Of a stretch of DNA of 64,000 bases, positions 25,666-35,023 are shown piece after piece. The notes under the pieces are model-generated. The model saw nothing but the letters and a program-made list of their open reading frames with translations, was not told the DNA's origin and made no database searches. This stretch comes from Halomonas elongata (GTDB lineage: Bacteria; Pseudomonadota; Gammaproteobacteria; Pseudomonadales; Halomonadaceae). Made by a program: the position numbers and the translations under genes. Position 1 is the first letter of the stretch. Each line of letters starts with the position of its first letter. The stretch lies in the NCBI RefSeq assembly GCF_029081005.1, contig NZ_JAJQTQ010000002.1, positions 124,001 to 188,000 of the forward strand, read 5' to 3'.

Positions 25666-26303
25666 GGTTGAACCTCCGGCAGTCGCACGACGATGTCGTG
25701 TTCCCGACCATGACGCTGCCAGCGCAGACGTAGCCCACGTACCGTCCGGGCGTCGGCCGTGGCTGGCGTCTGGCGCCACTGGCCGTGCTCATGGAAGGCG
25801 ATCTCGAGGGTCTCGATGCCGGTCAGCCGGGCATCCTGCTGCCACTCAGGCGTGTCCACGGCATCGAGCAGGCCGGTGGAGGCCAGTTGCAGTTCGCCTT
25901 GTTCGAGATTCCAGCTCAGGCGCTGGCGGCGCAGGCGACTGACCCGGTCGCCCAGCGCGACGGGGTCACCGACCAGCGCGACCCACTCCAGCATGCCCGG
26001 TTCGGGGCGGTAGTCCAGGCGATGGTTGAGCAGCGGTTGTCCCTGCTCATGCAGGGAACGGCGCACCAGGGCCTGGAGACGATCTTCCAGGCGGCGGGTG
26101 AAACGCATGTCCTGGCGCTCGTCCGGCGGTGTGGCAAAGCGCTCCTGGGTGGCCGCCAGGCCGTTGACCAGCCCCGCCACGGCGACGCCGATCAAGGCCG
26201 TCAGCGCGATGGCGATGACCACTTCGAGCAGGGTGAAGCCGGCCTCGCGCGGCATTCCCGCGGGTTGGTTCAAGGTCCGTCTCAAGGGCTGGTGCAAGCT
26301 CAT
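25662..26303 (-). CDS. gspJ: Type II secretion minor pseudopilin J
   Basis: 213 residues. The prepilin site GFTLLEVVIAIALTALIG follows a 22-residue leader, with Glu at mature position 5. The ATG at 26303 (MSLHQPLRR) overlaps the gspI stop as ATGA. GspJ forms the tip complex with GspI, GspK and GspH. Confidence 0.88.
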   Translation of the reverse strand: MSLHQPLRRTLNQPAGMPREAGFTLLEVVIAIALTALIGVAVAGLVNGLAATQERFATPPDERQDMRFTRRLEDRLQALVRRSLHEQGQPLLNHRLDYRPEPGMLEWVALVGDPVALGDRVSRLRRQRLSWNLEQGELQLASTGLLDAVDTPEWQQDARLTGIETLEIAFHEHGQWRQTPATADARTVRGLRLRWQRHGREHDIVVRLPEVQP

Positions 26304-26671
26304 GGCGCCAGAAACACCGTGAAGTCGAGACTGCGCGGCGCCGGCAAGGGGGTGTCGGCCACGCTCAGGGTGCCGCGGCGCAACTGCTTGACCGGCGTGG
26401 CCACGACGTCCAGGCGCCAATGGCAGTCGTACCCGGTCAGGTGGCGTTGACCTTCGTGTCGGCCGACACTCGGCCAGTAACCGCCGAGACTGAACTCGCT
26501 GTTCAGGGCGCGGGCACACATCACCAGCGGTAGTCGCTCGTGTTCCAGCTGGGCCGTTCGGGTTCGCTGATGCACCGCCTGGCTGACCAGGGCGGCGATC
26601 ACGGCCAGGATGAACAGTGCCACCATGACCTCGAGCAGCGTGAAGCCGTCGGTATTTCGGGGCTCAGGCAT
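26300..26671 (-). CDS. gspI: Type II secretion minor pseudopilin I
   Basis: 123 residues, with GFTLLEVMVALFILAVIAAL right after an 8-residue leader and Glu5 present. Two adjacent ATGs (26674 and 26671) follow GGAG; the second has the better 7-nt spacing and is chosen. It overlaps the end of gspH by 8 bp. It nucleates the pseudopilus tip. Confidence 0.87.
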   Translation of the reverse strand: MPEPRNTDGFTLLEVMVALFILAVIAALVSQAVHQRTRTAQLEHERLPLVMCARALNSEFSLGGYWPSVGRHEGQRHLTGYDCHWRLDVVATPVKQLRRGTLSVADTPLPAPRSLDFTVFLAP

Positions 26672-27212
26672 CATCTCTCTCCGTGGCATCCTGCACCATT
26701 GTTTCCCGTACCCCCAGGGCATCGATGACCAGGCGACGTCGTCGGTCGCCGCTCACCAGGTCCAAGTGCCCGCCCAGCACCTCGCCATCGGGCCACCAGA
26801 CCAGCCAGGGCACCATGCTGTCCTCGGGGGCGGACGGATCGCGCTGGAGGTGGATATCGAGTTGCCATTGCCGGGCGGGAAGGGCCTTCGCTTCAAGCGT
26901 CTGCCATTCGGCGCTGCCGGCGTCCCGGGTCACGAACGTGTATCCCGTCGCGCCGGGGAGCAGCCCGATGACCCGCTGCTGCTCCATGGCCTGGATGGCG
27001 GCTCGTTCGAGATCGATACGCAATCGCTCCCGAGCACTGTCGAGCGTCGGGCCGGCATCGCCGTCGAGCCATGCCACGCTGAGTCCGGCAAGGGCTGCGA
27101 TGATCGTCAGTACGATCAACAGCTCCAGCAGGCTGAAGCCTGACTGGGCACCGGCCTGGCGATGTCGTGAAGGGGGCTGACGCATGGCAGCCGGGTTCGA
27201 GAGTGACGCCAT
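26664..27212 (-). CDS. gspH: Type II secretion minor pseudopilin H
   Basis: 182 residues. The cleavage site is Gly25-Phe26 in QSGFSLLELLIVLTIIAALA, with Glu at +5. The globular C-terminal domain has a WPDGEVLGG segment typical of GspH. A GTAGG-like site precedes the ATG at 27212; an internal ATG at residue 10 is possible. It sits 8 bp after gspG. Confidence 0.85.
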   Translation of the reverse strand: MASLSNPAAMRQPPSRHRQAGAQSGFSLLELLIVLTIIAALAGLSVAWLDGDAGPTLDSARERLRIDLERAAIQAMEQQRVIGLLPGATGYTFVTRDAGSAEWQTLEAKALPARQWQLDIHLQRDPSAPEDSMVPWLVWWPDGEVLGGHLDLVSGDRRRRLVIDALGVRETMVQDATERDDA

Positions 27213-27220
27213 TGTCGGGC

Positions 27221-27664
27221 CTACAGCATCCAGTTGCCGATGTCGGCATCGTTGCCTTCGCCGCCGGGTTGCCGGTCGGCGCCCAGGCTGAAGACATCGA
27301 AGCGGCCGTGTTCGCCGGGGCTTCGGTAGTCGTAGGGATTGCCCCAGGGATCATCCGGCAGGCGACGCACATAGCCTTCCTGGCGGTAGTTGGCGGCCAG
27401 CGGTTCCTGGCGAGGAGCCTCGACCAGTGCCTGGAGCCCCTGGTCGGTCGTGGGGTAGCGGTGATTGTCGAGCCGATACATGTCGAGGGCCTGTTCCAGG
27501 GTGGCGATATCGGCCCGGGCCTTCTGTTGCATGGCCTTGTCCTGATTGCTGAGCACATTGGGCGCGACGATGGCGACCAGTAGCCCGAGGATGAAGATCA
27601 CGACCATGACCTCGAGCAGGGTGAAGCCGGCCTGTGTGCTGGGGGAAGGGCGTGACGGTGTCAT
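27221..27664 (-). CDS. gspG: Type II secretion major pseudopilin G
   Basis: 147 residues. Prepilin site at Gly13-Phe14 with GFTLLEVMVVIFILGLLVAI, Glu at +5. The C-terminal part has the calcium-binding region (DPWGNPYDYRSPGEHGRFDV and SLGADRQPGGEG). It forms the body of the pseudopilus. The prepilin peptidase needed to process G-K is not encoded in this window. Confidence 0.95.
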   Translation of the reverse strand: MTPSRPSPSTQAGFTLLEVMVVIFILGLLVAIVAPNVLSNQDKAMQQKARADIATLEQALDMYRLDNHRYPTTDQGLQALVEAPRQEPLAANYRQEGYVRRLPDDPWGNPYDYRSPGEHGRFDVFSLGADRQPGGEGNDADIGNWML

Positions 27665-27701
27665 GGAAGGTCTCCGGGTGGGGGGGTGGAACGATGTCTG
27701 G

Positions 27702-28904
27702 CTAGATCGCCATGGCGCTGTTGAGGCTCATGATCGGCAGCAGGATGGCCAGGACGATGGTGAGAACGACGCCGCCCATGACCAGAATGATCAGGGGTTC
27801 GAAGAGCGCCAGCGCCATGTCGACGCGTCGCGAAAAGGCGCTTTCCTGGGTGGCGGCGACGCGCTCCAGCATCTCGCCGAGGCGGCCGCTGGATTCGCCG
27901 CTGGCGACCATGTGCAGCAGGGTCGGGGAAAAGCGACCGGTATCGGCCAGGGCGCGGTGCAGGCTGATGCCGCTGGTGACGGCCTCTTCGACCTCGCCGA
28001 GATGGTGGCGCAGGCAGGCATTGGCCAGGGTGTCGCGACTGACGCGCAGGGCATCGACCAGCGGAATGCCGCTCAAGGTGAGAATCGCCAGGGTGCGCGT
28101 GAGGCGGGCGCTGTCGAGCAGCAGGAGGAGCTCGCCCAGGCGCGGAAGCGACAACAGGCGGCGGTCGACCCTCAGTCGGATGCCGGGGCGACGCAGTGAG
28201 CGGGTGGCGGCGATTCCCAGCAGCAGCAAGGTGGCGAGCAGCCAGGGTCCCAGGTGCTGCATGCCATCGGCCAGGGCGATCAGGCTCCGCGTCAGCCAGG
28301 GCAGGGTCATGTCGGAGCGTTCGAACTGGGTGGCGAGGCGCGGCACGACATAGGTCATCAGGCCGCTGACCACGCCGACCGAGACCAGTATCAGCACCAG
28401 CGGGTAGGCCAGCGCGCCCTTGGCCTTCTGGCGTTGCCGTTGGCTGCGTTCGAGATGGTCGGCCAGGCGTTCGAGTACCTGGGGCAGTTGACCGGCACGC
28501 TCGCCGGCGGCGACCAGCGCCACATAGAGATGATCGAAGCTGGCGGGGTGTGTCTTGAGGCTGTCGGCCAGGCTGTAACCCTCGCGAACCCGGTTGACCA
28601 GCGACAGCAGGAGTACCCGCGCGGTTTCCCGGTCGGCCTGGCTGGCCAGAGCTTCCAGGGCCTGGCCGATGGGAATGCCGGCGTCGATCAGGGTCGCCAA
28701 CTGACGGGTCAACAGCGTCAGGCGTTCGGCGTCGAGGCGCTGGCCGCGGCGTCGTTGCCGCGCGCCCCGCGCTTCCTCCAGGCGGCGGGCGAAGAGGCCG
28801 CGGTCGCTGAGCAGCTCGCGGGCATGGCGCTCGTTCTCGGCCTGGATGACATCGCGGCGGCGGCGGCCTTCGAGATCCAGCGCCAGGTAGCGGTAGGTCG
28901 GCAT
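27702..28904 (-). CDS. gspF: Type II secretion inner-membrane protein F
   Basis: 400 residues, polytopic platform protein with two GspF/PilC repeats. It starts MPTYRYLALDLEGRRRRDVI and has membrane helices near 165-190, 215-240 and 370-395 (PLIILVMGGVVLTIVLAILL). It lies 33 bp downstream of gspE and 37 bp upstream of gspG, the only spots in the operon without tight overlap. Confidence 0.93.
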   Translation of the reverse strand: MPTYRYLALDLEGRRRRDVIQAENERHARELLSDRGLFARRLEEARGARQRRRGQRLDAERLTLLTRQLATLIDAGIPIGQALEALASQADRETARVLLLSLVNRVREGYSLADSLKTHPASFDHLYVALVAAGERAGQLPQVLERLADHLERSQRQRQKAKGALAYPLVLILVSVGVVSGLMTYVVPRLATQFERSDMTLPWLTRSLIALADGMQHLGPWLLATLLLLGIAATRSLRRPGIRLRVDRRLLSLPRLGELLLLLDSARLTRTLAILTLSGIPLVDALRVSRDTLANACLRHHLGEVEEAVTSGISLHRALADTGRFSPTLLHMVASGESSGRLGEMLERVAATQESAFSRRVDMALALFEPLIILVMGGVVLTIVLAILLPIMSLNSAMAI

Positions 28905-28937
28905 CAGCAGGCGGCTCCCGGGTCACGGGGACGTGGG

Positions 28938-30422
28938 TCACTGGTGAATGGCACGCAGCACCTCTTCGAGGCTGGTGTCGCCATCGGCGAGTCGTTCCAG
29001 GGCCGCATCGGTCAGCGAGCCGTTGTGCTGAAAGGCCTGGCTGGCCAGTTCGGCCTCGCTGGCGCCGTCGTGGATCATGGCGGCCAGGGTGTCGTCGATG
29101 GTGATGAACTCGTAGAGCCCCAGACGCCCTCGGTAGCCGGTCCGGTCACAGGTGTCGCAGCCAACCGGTTCGGCAATGCGGGAGAGGGCGTCCAGGCCCT
29201 GGAACTGTCGGCATTCGGCGTCGCTGGGGACGCACCAGCGGTGGCAGTCGGGGCACAGGCGACGCACCAGGCGCTGGGCCATGACGCCCTTGAGGCTGGT
29301 GGCCAGCAGGAAGGGCTCGATGCCCATGTCGCGCAGCCGGGCGATGGCGCCCAGGGCGCTGTTGGTATGCAGTGTCGAGAGCACGAGGTGGCCCGTCAGG
29401 CTCGACTGCACGGCGGTGGCCGCGGTTTCCAGGTCGCGGATCTCGCCGATCATGATGACGTCGGGATCCTGGCGCAGGATGGCGCGCAAGCCGCGGGCGA
29501 AGGTGACACCGGCATTCGGGTTGACCGGCGTCTGACCGATGCCGGGCAGGGCGTATTCCACCGGGTCTTCGACGGTGAGGATGTTGCGCCGACGATCGTT
29601 GAGTGCGGTCAGGCTGGCGTAGAGGGTGGTGGTCTTGCCCGAGCCGGTGGGGCCGGTATTGAGCAGGATGCCGTTGGGACGCGCGAGGGCGCGCCGGTAG
29701 GCCGTGAGGGTATGGGACGGCATGCCGATGGCGTCGAGCGTCAATTGTGCGGCCTGCTTGTCGAGCAGGCGCATCACGACTCGCTCGCCGTGGATGCCGG
29801 GCAGGGTCGAGACGCGGATGTCCACGGGGCGGCCGGCGGCCCGAACGGTGATCCGGCCGTCCTGAGGCTGGCGCTTCTCGGCGATGTCCAGCCCGGCCAT
29901 GACCTTGATGCGCGAGATCAGCATCGGGGCCAGTACGCGTGGCGGGTCGAGAATCTCGCGCATGGCGCCGTCGACCCTCAGGCGCACGATCAACTCGCGC
30001 TCGAAGGGTTCGACATGGATGTCCGAGGCACTCAGGCGCAACGCCTCGGAAAAGATGCCGTTGATTAGTCGGATCACCGGCGCCTCGTTTTCGGCATCCA
30101 TCAGGTCCTCGGTGCGCGGCAGCTCCTGCATCAGGCCGTCGAGGTCGACGTGTTCGGCGAGTCCCTCGATCAGGCGGCTGTTGGTCTCGCGCTGGGCGTC
30201 GTAGAGGCGTCCCAGGCGGTTGGCATAGGACTCGCTGTCGAGCCATTCGATCGTTGCCGGGGCGCCATGACGGCGCCGCAATTCCTGGAGAATCAAGGGG
30301 TCGGCGTCGAGACGGGCCAGCAGGTGATAGCCCTCGTCCTGCCAGTCGATGGCCACACCGCTGCGCTGAGCCAGTCGATACGGCATGAGACTGGCGGTGG
30401 TCTCGGACAGTGAGGCGTTCAT
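28938..30422 (-). CDS. gspE: Type II secretion ATPase E
   Basis: 494 residues, cytoplasmic hexameric ATPase. Walker A is GPTGSGKT at 257-264, followed by Asp-box and His-box regions (TVEDPVEYALPG; LRTILRQ-type reading LRAILRQDPDVIMIGEIRD). A tetracysteine zinc motif near the C-terminus (CPDC and CDTC) supports GspE over PilB. The start overlaps the gspD stop by 4 bp. Confidence 0.95.
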   Translation of the reverse strand: MNASLSETTASLMPYRLAQRSGVAIDWQDEGYHLLARLDADPLILQELRRRHGAPATIEWLDSESYANRLGRLYDAQRETNSRLIEGLAEHVDLDGLMQELPRTEDLMDAENEAPVIRLINGIFSEALRLSASDIHVEPFERELIVRLRVDGAMREILDPPRVLAPMLISRIKVMAGLDIAEKRQPQDGRITVRAAGRPVDIRVSTLPGIHGERVVMRLLDKQAAQLTLDAIGMPSHTLTAYRRALARPNGILLNTGPTGSGKTTTLYASLTALNDRRRNILTVEDPVEYALPGIGQTPVNPNAGVTFARGLRAILRQDPDVIMIGEIRDLETAATAVQSSLTGHLVLSTLHTNSALGAIARLRDMGIEPFLLATSLKGVMAQRLVRRLCPDCHRWCVPSDAECRQFQGLDALSRIAEPVGCDTCDRTGYRGRLGLYEFITIDDTLAAMIHDGASEAELASQAFQHNGSLTDAALERLADGDTSLEEVLRAIHQ

Positions 30423-32506
30423 TGCGCCAGACTCCCCAGGCGACTGCGTGCCGAAGGATAAAGCGCCTGCAGGCCATTGCCGGACGCTGATGCCTCTGAG
30501 ACCGACGCGGTCGGGCTGGTGGGCGCCGAAGGCAGTTCCGGCAGCGCCCGGTCGCTCGGCACGTCCGCCTTGAGCATGTGTTGTCGCATGCGGGTGTAGC
30601 GCTGGCGGGCCATCTGCTGGGTCTGTGGCGCATCGCGCAGCACCCGGGCGCGGATGAAGACCATCAGGTTACGCTTGTCCTGGGTATCCCGATCGTAACG
30701 AAAGAGGCGGCCGACGCCGGGGATATCGCCCAACAGCGGCACTTTCTGTTCGGCATTGGCATTCTCGTCGCTGATCAGTCCCCCCAGGACGATGATGCCG
30801 CCGTTCTGGGTCAGTACCGTGGTCTCGATCTCGCGCTTGTTGGTGACCACGTCGCTGGCCTCGACGCCTTCGTCGATGGAGGAGACTTCCTGGACGATTT
30901 CCAGGCGGATGCTGCCGTCGGCGCCGATGGTGGGGCGGATGTTCAGCTTGACGCCGACATCCTCGCGCTGGATGGTCTGGAAAGGGTTGCTGTTGTCGAC
31001 GGTGGTGGAGCCCGTGACGAAGGGGACCTCCTGGCCGACCAGGATCGAGGCCTCCTCGTTGTCCAGGGTCGTCAGCGAGGGGGTCGACAACAGGTTGGTC
31101 TGGGTATCGCTGCGCAAGGCGTTGAGCAGCATGGCAAAACTCACGCCCCCCGAGGAAAGTTGCCCCACGCCGGTGGTGATGCCGTTGAGGTTGCCGAGCA
31201 GGGACCCCAGGGCAGATGTGTCCTGACTGGCCGCGGCGGCGGCGATCTGGTTGATGCCCGGCGACGAGGAAGACGAGAAGTTGACCCCGCCTGCCGGGAC
31301 CGTGCCCTCGCCGCTGATGTCGCCGAACAGCCACTGTACGCCGAGCTCCTTGGCGCGGCTTTCGGTGATTTCGGCAATGATCGCCTCGACCGCCACCTGG
31401 GCGCGGCGCGTGTCGAGGCGGGAGACGAGTTCTCGATAGCCCCCCAGGGCGCTTGGTGGACCGCTCAGGACCAGGGCGTTGCTCGAGGGGTGAACGGCGA
31501 AGGCGACGCCATCGAGCCCGTTGCCCGATGACGTGGCTGGCAGGGTCTGGGCGCTGGCCTGGCCTTCGGCACTGTCGGCGCCTTCGCTCGCGCTCCGGGT
31601 CGGGCTCGCCCGGGAGCCGGTGGCACTATTGGCAAGATTGCCCAGGACCTTGGCGACGTCGGCAGCATCGGCATGACTGAGGGGGATGACCGCCGTGGTG
31701 GTGTCGTGATCCTGGGGGGCATCCAGACGCTCGATCAGCGTCGAGACCTGGCGACGCTGCGCCTGGGTGCCGAACGCCACCACCGCATTGGCGCGAGCAT
31801 CGGCGACGACGGTGGCCGAGCTGCCATCCTCGCCCAGCGCATCATTGAGTGTCTGGACCAGGTGCTTGGCATTGGCATGAATGACCGGAAAGACCTCGGT
31901 GTCGGCCTGGCGGTAACCGTCGAGGCGTTCGGTGAGCCGTTTCAGACGCCCGAGATTGGCCCGCCAGTCGGTCACGACGACGGAATGGCTGCCGGGGTTG
32001 GGTGTCAGGGTGCCGACGTTGGCATCGATGAGCGGCTCGAGGATGCCGGCAAGCTCCGATGCTTCAAGGTTCTCGGTGTGCAGGACGTCGGTGGCGATCT
32101 CGTTGCCCTGGGCATCGTCCAGGCCGACTGGCAGTGGCTGGGTGCGAGCCACCTGCTCCGGCACGATGCGCACGCGATCGTCGGGCAGCCGTACGGTGGC
32201 GTAGCCGTGGTTCTGCATGGTGTCTTGCAAGAGCCCGTAGAGTTCCTCGGCGGTGACCGGCCGGGGACTTTCCACCGAAAGCGTGCCGCGTACCCGCGGG
32301 TCGATCACGAAATCGGTGCCCGTAATGTCGCCGACCCCGGCCGCGAACTCGGCAACGCTGACATCCTTGAAACTGACGCCATAGACCGCAGCCGGGTCGG
32401 CCTGGGCCCGCAGGAGAGCCGAGGGCAACGCCGTGCACAGCAGCAGGGCCAGGCACATGGCCCGGTTGGCAAAAGGGCTGCGTCGGAAGGGCGTCCTGGC
32501 GGTCAT
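30419..32506 (-). CDS. gspD: Type II secretion secretin D
   Basis: 695 residues, outer-membrane channel. There is an N-terminal signal peptide (about 1-35, ending near LRAQA), N0-N3 ring domains, then the secretin core with QEVPFVTGS and a late KVPLLGDIPGVGRLF motif. A Ser/Ala-rich insertion of about 40 residues lies between ring domains near residue 290. The pilotin is not identified here. Confidence 0.94.
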   Translation of the reverse strand: MTARTPFRRSPFANRAMCLALLLCTALPSALLRAQADPAAVYGVSFKDVSVAEFAAGVGDITGTDFVIDPRVRGTLSVESPRPVTAEELYGLLQDTMQNHGYATVRLPDDRVRIVPEQVARTQPLPVGLDDAQGNEIATDVLHTENLEASELAGILEPLIDANVGTLTPNPGSHSVVVTDWRANLGRLKRLTERLDGYRQADTEVFPVIHANAKHLVQTLNDALGEDGSSATVVADARANAVVAFGTQAQRRQVSTLIERLDAPQDHDTTTAVIPLSHADAADVAKVLGNLANSATGSRASPTRSASEGADSAEGQASAQTLPATSSGNGLDGVAFAVHPSSNALVLSGPPSALGGYRELVSRLDTRRAQVAVEAIIAEITESRAKELGVQWLFGDISGEGTVPAGGVNFSSSSSPGINQIAAAAASQDTSALGSLLGNLNGITTGVGQLSSGGVSFAMLLNALRSDTQTNLLSTPSLTTLDNEEASILVGQEVPFVTGSTTVDNSNPFQTIQREDVGVKLNIRPTIGADGSIRLEIVQEVSSIDEGVEASDVVTNKREIETTVLTQNGGIIVLGGLISDENANAEQKVPLLGDIPGVGRLFRYDRDTQDKRNLMVFIRARVLRDAPQTQQMARQRYTRMRQHMLKADVPSDRALPELPSAPTSPTASVSEASASGNGLQALYPSARSRLGSLAQ

Positions 32507-32527
32507 GGAAAAGCTCCGAATGAGGCA

Positions 32528-33001
32528 TCAAGGCGTATTCAACCGCCGGATGCCGGTGGTCTTGGTGTCGTCGCCGGATGCCCGCAGGCGTTCGCGACGG
32601 CCGTCGTTGTCGAGGATCAGTCCCTGTTCGTCGATGCTCGCGAGCTTGACCGTTTCCATGATGACGTCGCCGGGACGAACGACGACCTGCCCTTGTGGGG
32701 TGGCAACCACGACCAGGCTGTGGCCGAGCGGGGTGGTGCGAAAGCTGCCGACGAGACTCAGGGGTAGCTGGGTATCGTCGAGCCCGCTGGCGGGACGGTG
32801 GTCGGCTTGCCAGAGTCGCGAGGCGACGATCGGCAGCGGTGCCGACGACGAGAGTGGCGTGTCGTTGTCACGGGCGCTCGGCACGGGCTGGTTCAACGCG
32901 ACCACGTCGGCGATGACCAGCGCGGCGAGCCAGGCCAGCAGCATGTTGCTCAGCCATCCGAGCCAACGTCGCAAGCGTCCCGGTCTGCTGGCGTCGCTCA
33001 T
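32528..33001 (-). CDS. gspC: Type II secretion protein C (short form without PDZ)
   Basis: 157 residues. One N-terminal membrane helix (about 15-35) leads to the periplasmic HR domain (LPLSLVGSF; VRPGDVI), which contacts the secretin. The protein stops after the HR domain, so the C-terminal PDZ or coiled-coil region of longer GspC proteins is absent, as in some PDZ-less relatives. Its ATG overlaps the stop of the SoxB-like gene by 4 bp, placing that gene at the head of the operon. Confidence 0.85.
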   Translation of the reverse strand: MSDASRPGRLRRWLGWLSNMLLAWLAALVIADVVALNQPVPSARDNDTPLSSSAPLPIVASRLWQADHRPASGLDDTQLPLSLVGSFRTTPLGHSLVVVATPQGQVVVRPGDVIMETVKLASIDEQGLILDNDGRRERLRASGDDTKTTGIRRLNTP

Positions 33002-34758
33002 GAGTCAGGGCGTTGCTCGGGGTGCCAGCCGGGATGACCCTCGACGAAACTGAGCTTGGCGCCGGGGCGCGGTGGCAAGCCGGCAAGGTCCGAGCTCGAC
33101 AGGTAATCCTCCAATAATTGCCAGAGTGGCGGACCGGACCGAGACGTGACATCGGGACTCCAGGTCACGACCTTGCCCTGGACGCTGCCCTTGAGGTCGA
33201 TGCGCTGTCCGGTCTCGCGGCTGTAGCGGCAGCGCCAGCCGATGCCGGCCAGGCGTGGCAGGTCCTGACTGGCATCGAGCAGCATGGGGGTGCCGAAGCA
33301 GGCGTCGGTTGCCCGTTCGAGCAGGCCGCGCAGCGCATCGTTGTCGGCGTCTCGCCGCGTGATGGCGCCCGTGTGTCCACCACTCAGGGTCAGCAGGTGA
33401 TCGCGAGTGATGGCTTCGCCCGGCGCCAAACGGCGGTCGTGCCGCAGGCCCGGTGCCAGCGCGATGGCCTGTTCGCCGGCGCTTTCGCGCAGCGCCGAGA
33501 CGATCAAGGCGTCCCAGCTGCCGCCGGTGGTATCGCGCCGCCATAACCAGCCGGGGGTCATGGCCAGAGGACGGTCCAGCCAGTCGCTGTAAGGCGCGCG
33601 CAGGGTGCTCAACTGGTGTTGCTGTTCGGCAAGCCGGTCGGCGACGTCGGCATCGCGCGGCGCCGGGTCGGCGAGCACGAACCGGGACTCGAAACGCCAC
33701 TTGCCGCGCCGGGCATGGCAGGCGATCTGAAAAACACCGGTCGCTCTGCTGCCGGGAAAGCAGAGCGGCACGGTGTCACCATGGCGTCTTTCCACGTCGA
33801 CCAGGGTCGGCCAGAAGTCCTGGCCGCGGGCGGCGACGATCAGGTCGGCGTCATCGAGCCGTTCGGCGAGCCAGCGGGCTGGACCACTGCCGGTGTCGGC
33901 CAGGATGATCACCAGGTCGGCCTGATCCCGTGCCGACTGGCTGGCGGTCTGGATGGCGTGGAACCAGTCGTCCAGGTTTCGCGGTTCGTCCGTGGCATGC
34001 GGATCGCTGGCGCCGACTACGGCCAGCCGTGCACCGCCGCGTTCGAAAAGCGTGAAGTCGGCCACCAGGCCCTCGGGGTTGCGCCGGTCATCCAGGCAGC
34101 CGACGACCGGTCGCGCGAAGCGGCGATAGAGGCTCGCGACGCGCTCCGGCCAGAGGTGGCGCTCGTCGCTGCTGACCCGCACGTCGGCGTCCAGCCATTG
34201 GCTCAGGGTGACGCCCGAGTCGCCCCGGGTCAGGTAGCCCAGGCCGCCGCCATTCCAGCATTGCCCGTTTTCCAGCGTCAGGGTGCTGTCCGCCGAAAGG
34301 CGGCGACGCAAGTCCCAGAGCGTGGCGGCCAGGGCGCTGCTGCCCCCGATGGGCCGCCGATCGAGTGCAGGGCCGCTCAAGGCGCGCGTGGCATCGGTGG
34401 TGACGCCCGACAAGGCCTCCAGGCTCCGTCCCGTGGCCCAGGGCGCTTTCCCCAGGGCCGCGGCGGGACCCAGGCGGGTTGCGGGCGTGGCCGGATATTC
34501 CGGTTGATGGGCATCGAGCACATCGGCATAGAGCAGCAGGGTGGGACCACGTTGGTCCGGCAACCCATGGCGGGTTGTCCCGGCATCGGATCGGGAAAAT
34601 CCCGTGGCACAACCGCTCAATCCGGCGGCGGCAAGAACCCCGCCGAGTCCCAGGAAATGCCGTCGAAATCGGCCGTATTCGCTCAGTGTCGTGGCGTCGG
34701 TATTGACCGGGGCCGGTTGATGGGAGGACGAACGATGTTCCGGAGAAGAGTCGGTCAT
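32998..34758 (-). CDS. SoxB-like/5'-nucleotidase-family lipoprotein with lost metal ligands
   Basis: 586 residues. A Tat-like FRRHFLGLGG (31-40) precedes a lipobox LSGC ending at Cys50, so it is probably an exported lipoprotein. The whole length follows the SoxB/UshA layout, but ligand motifs are changed: the DVHAQ-type motif reads DVLDA (79-83), the GGDTW-type motif reads NGQCW (164-168), and the late GGHTHD-type motif reads AARGQD. Hydrolytic activity is therefore unlikely; a binding or chaperone role is my inference. It overlaps gspC by 4 bp and faces phoX. The start at 34758 is chosen over a TTG at 34770. Confidence 0.65.
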   Translation of the reverse strand: MTDSSPEHRSSSHQPAPVNTDATTLSEYGRFRRHFLGLGGVLAAAGLSGCATGFSRSDAGTTRHGLPDQRGPTLLLYADVLDAHQPEYPATPATRLGPAAALGKAPWATGRSLEALSGVTTDATRALSGPALDRRPIGGSSALAATLWDLRRRLSADSTLTLENGQCWNGGGLGYLTRGDSGVTLSQWLDADVRVSSDERHLWPERVASLYRRFARPVVGCLDDRRNPEGLVADFTLFERGGARLAVVGASDPHATDEPRNLDDWFHAIQTASQSARDQADLVIILADTGSGPARWLAERLDDADLIVAARGQDFWPTLVDVERRHGDTVPLCFPGSRATGVFQIACHARRGKWRFESRFVLADPAPRDADVADRLAEQQHQLSTLRAPYSDWLDRPLAMTPGWLWRRDTTGGSWDALIVSALRESAGEQAIALAPGLRHDRRLAPGEAITRDHLLTLSGGHTGAITRRDADNDALRGLLERATDACFGTPMLLDASQDLPRLAGIGWRCRYSRETGQRIDLKGSVQGKVVTWSPDVTSRSGPPLWQLLEDYLSSSDLAGLPPRPGAKLSFVEGHPGWHPEQRPDS

Positions 34759-34904
34759 AGTGGTGATCAATCAAAGCCTTGGCCGATGTGGCGGCCTGGC
34801 ATGCATATCCATTGCCAGCGTTGGTCGACGTATATTGCGGAATTGTTATTGCAGTATTGTGAAATAAAGCGGCTCGATAAAAACCACACCAGCTGTCCAT
34901 TTTT

Positions 34905-34922
34905 TCGTCATCCTCTTGTCAT
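34905..34922 (+). promoter_or_regulatory. Pho box-like PhoB site between phoX and the secretion operon
   Basis: TCGTCAT-CCTC-TTGTCAT is a 7-4-7 direct repeat matching CTGTCAT-N4-CTGTCAT at 12 of 14 defined positions. A weaker partial unit (CTGTCCA) lies 12 bp upstream at 34893. It sits about 100 bp before phoX and about 150 bp before the leftward operon. Confidence 0.6.
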
Positions 34923-35023
34923 TTGTAGCCATCAGTCTACTTCGGCCTGATTAAATTCGTTGTTGTTAAAGATTTGCAATTTAAAGCGAATTCATCGAAA
35001 AAAATGACGAGGAGGAGACCTGG

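Noticed and set aside
28254..30068. A 604-codon open frame antisense to gspE and gspF
   Set aside because: Shadow frame; gspE and gspF on the other strand are complete with all motifs.
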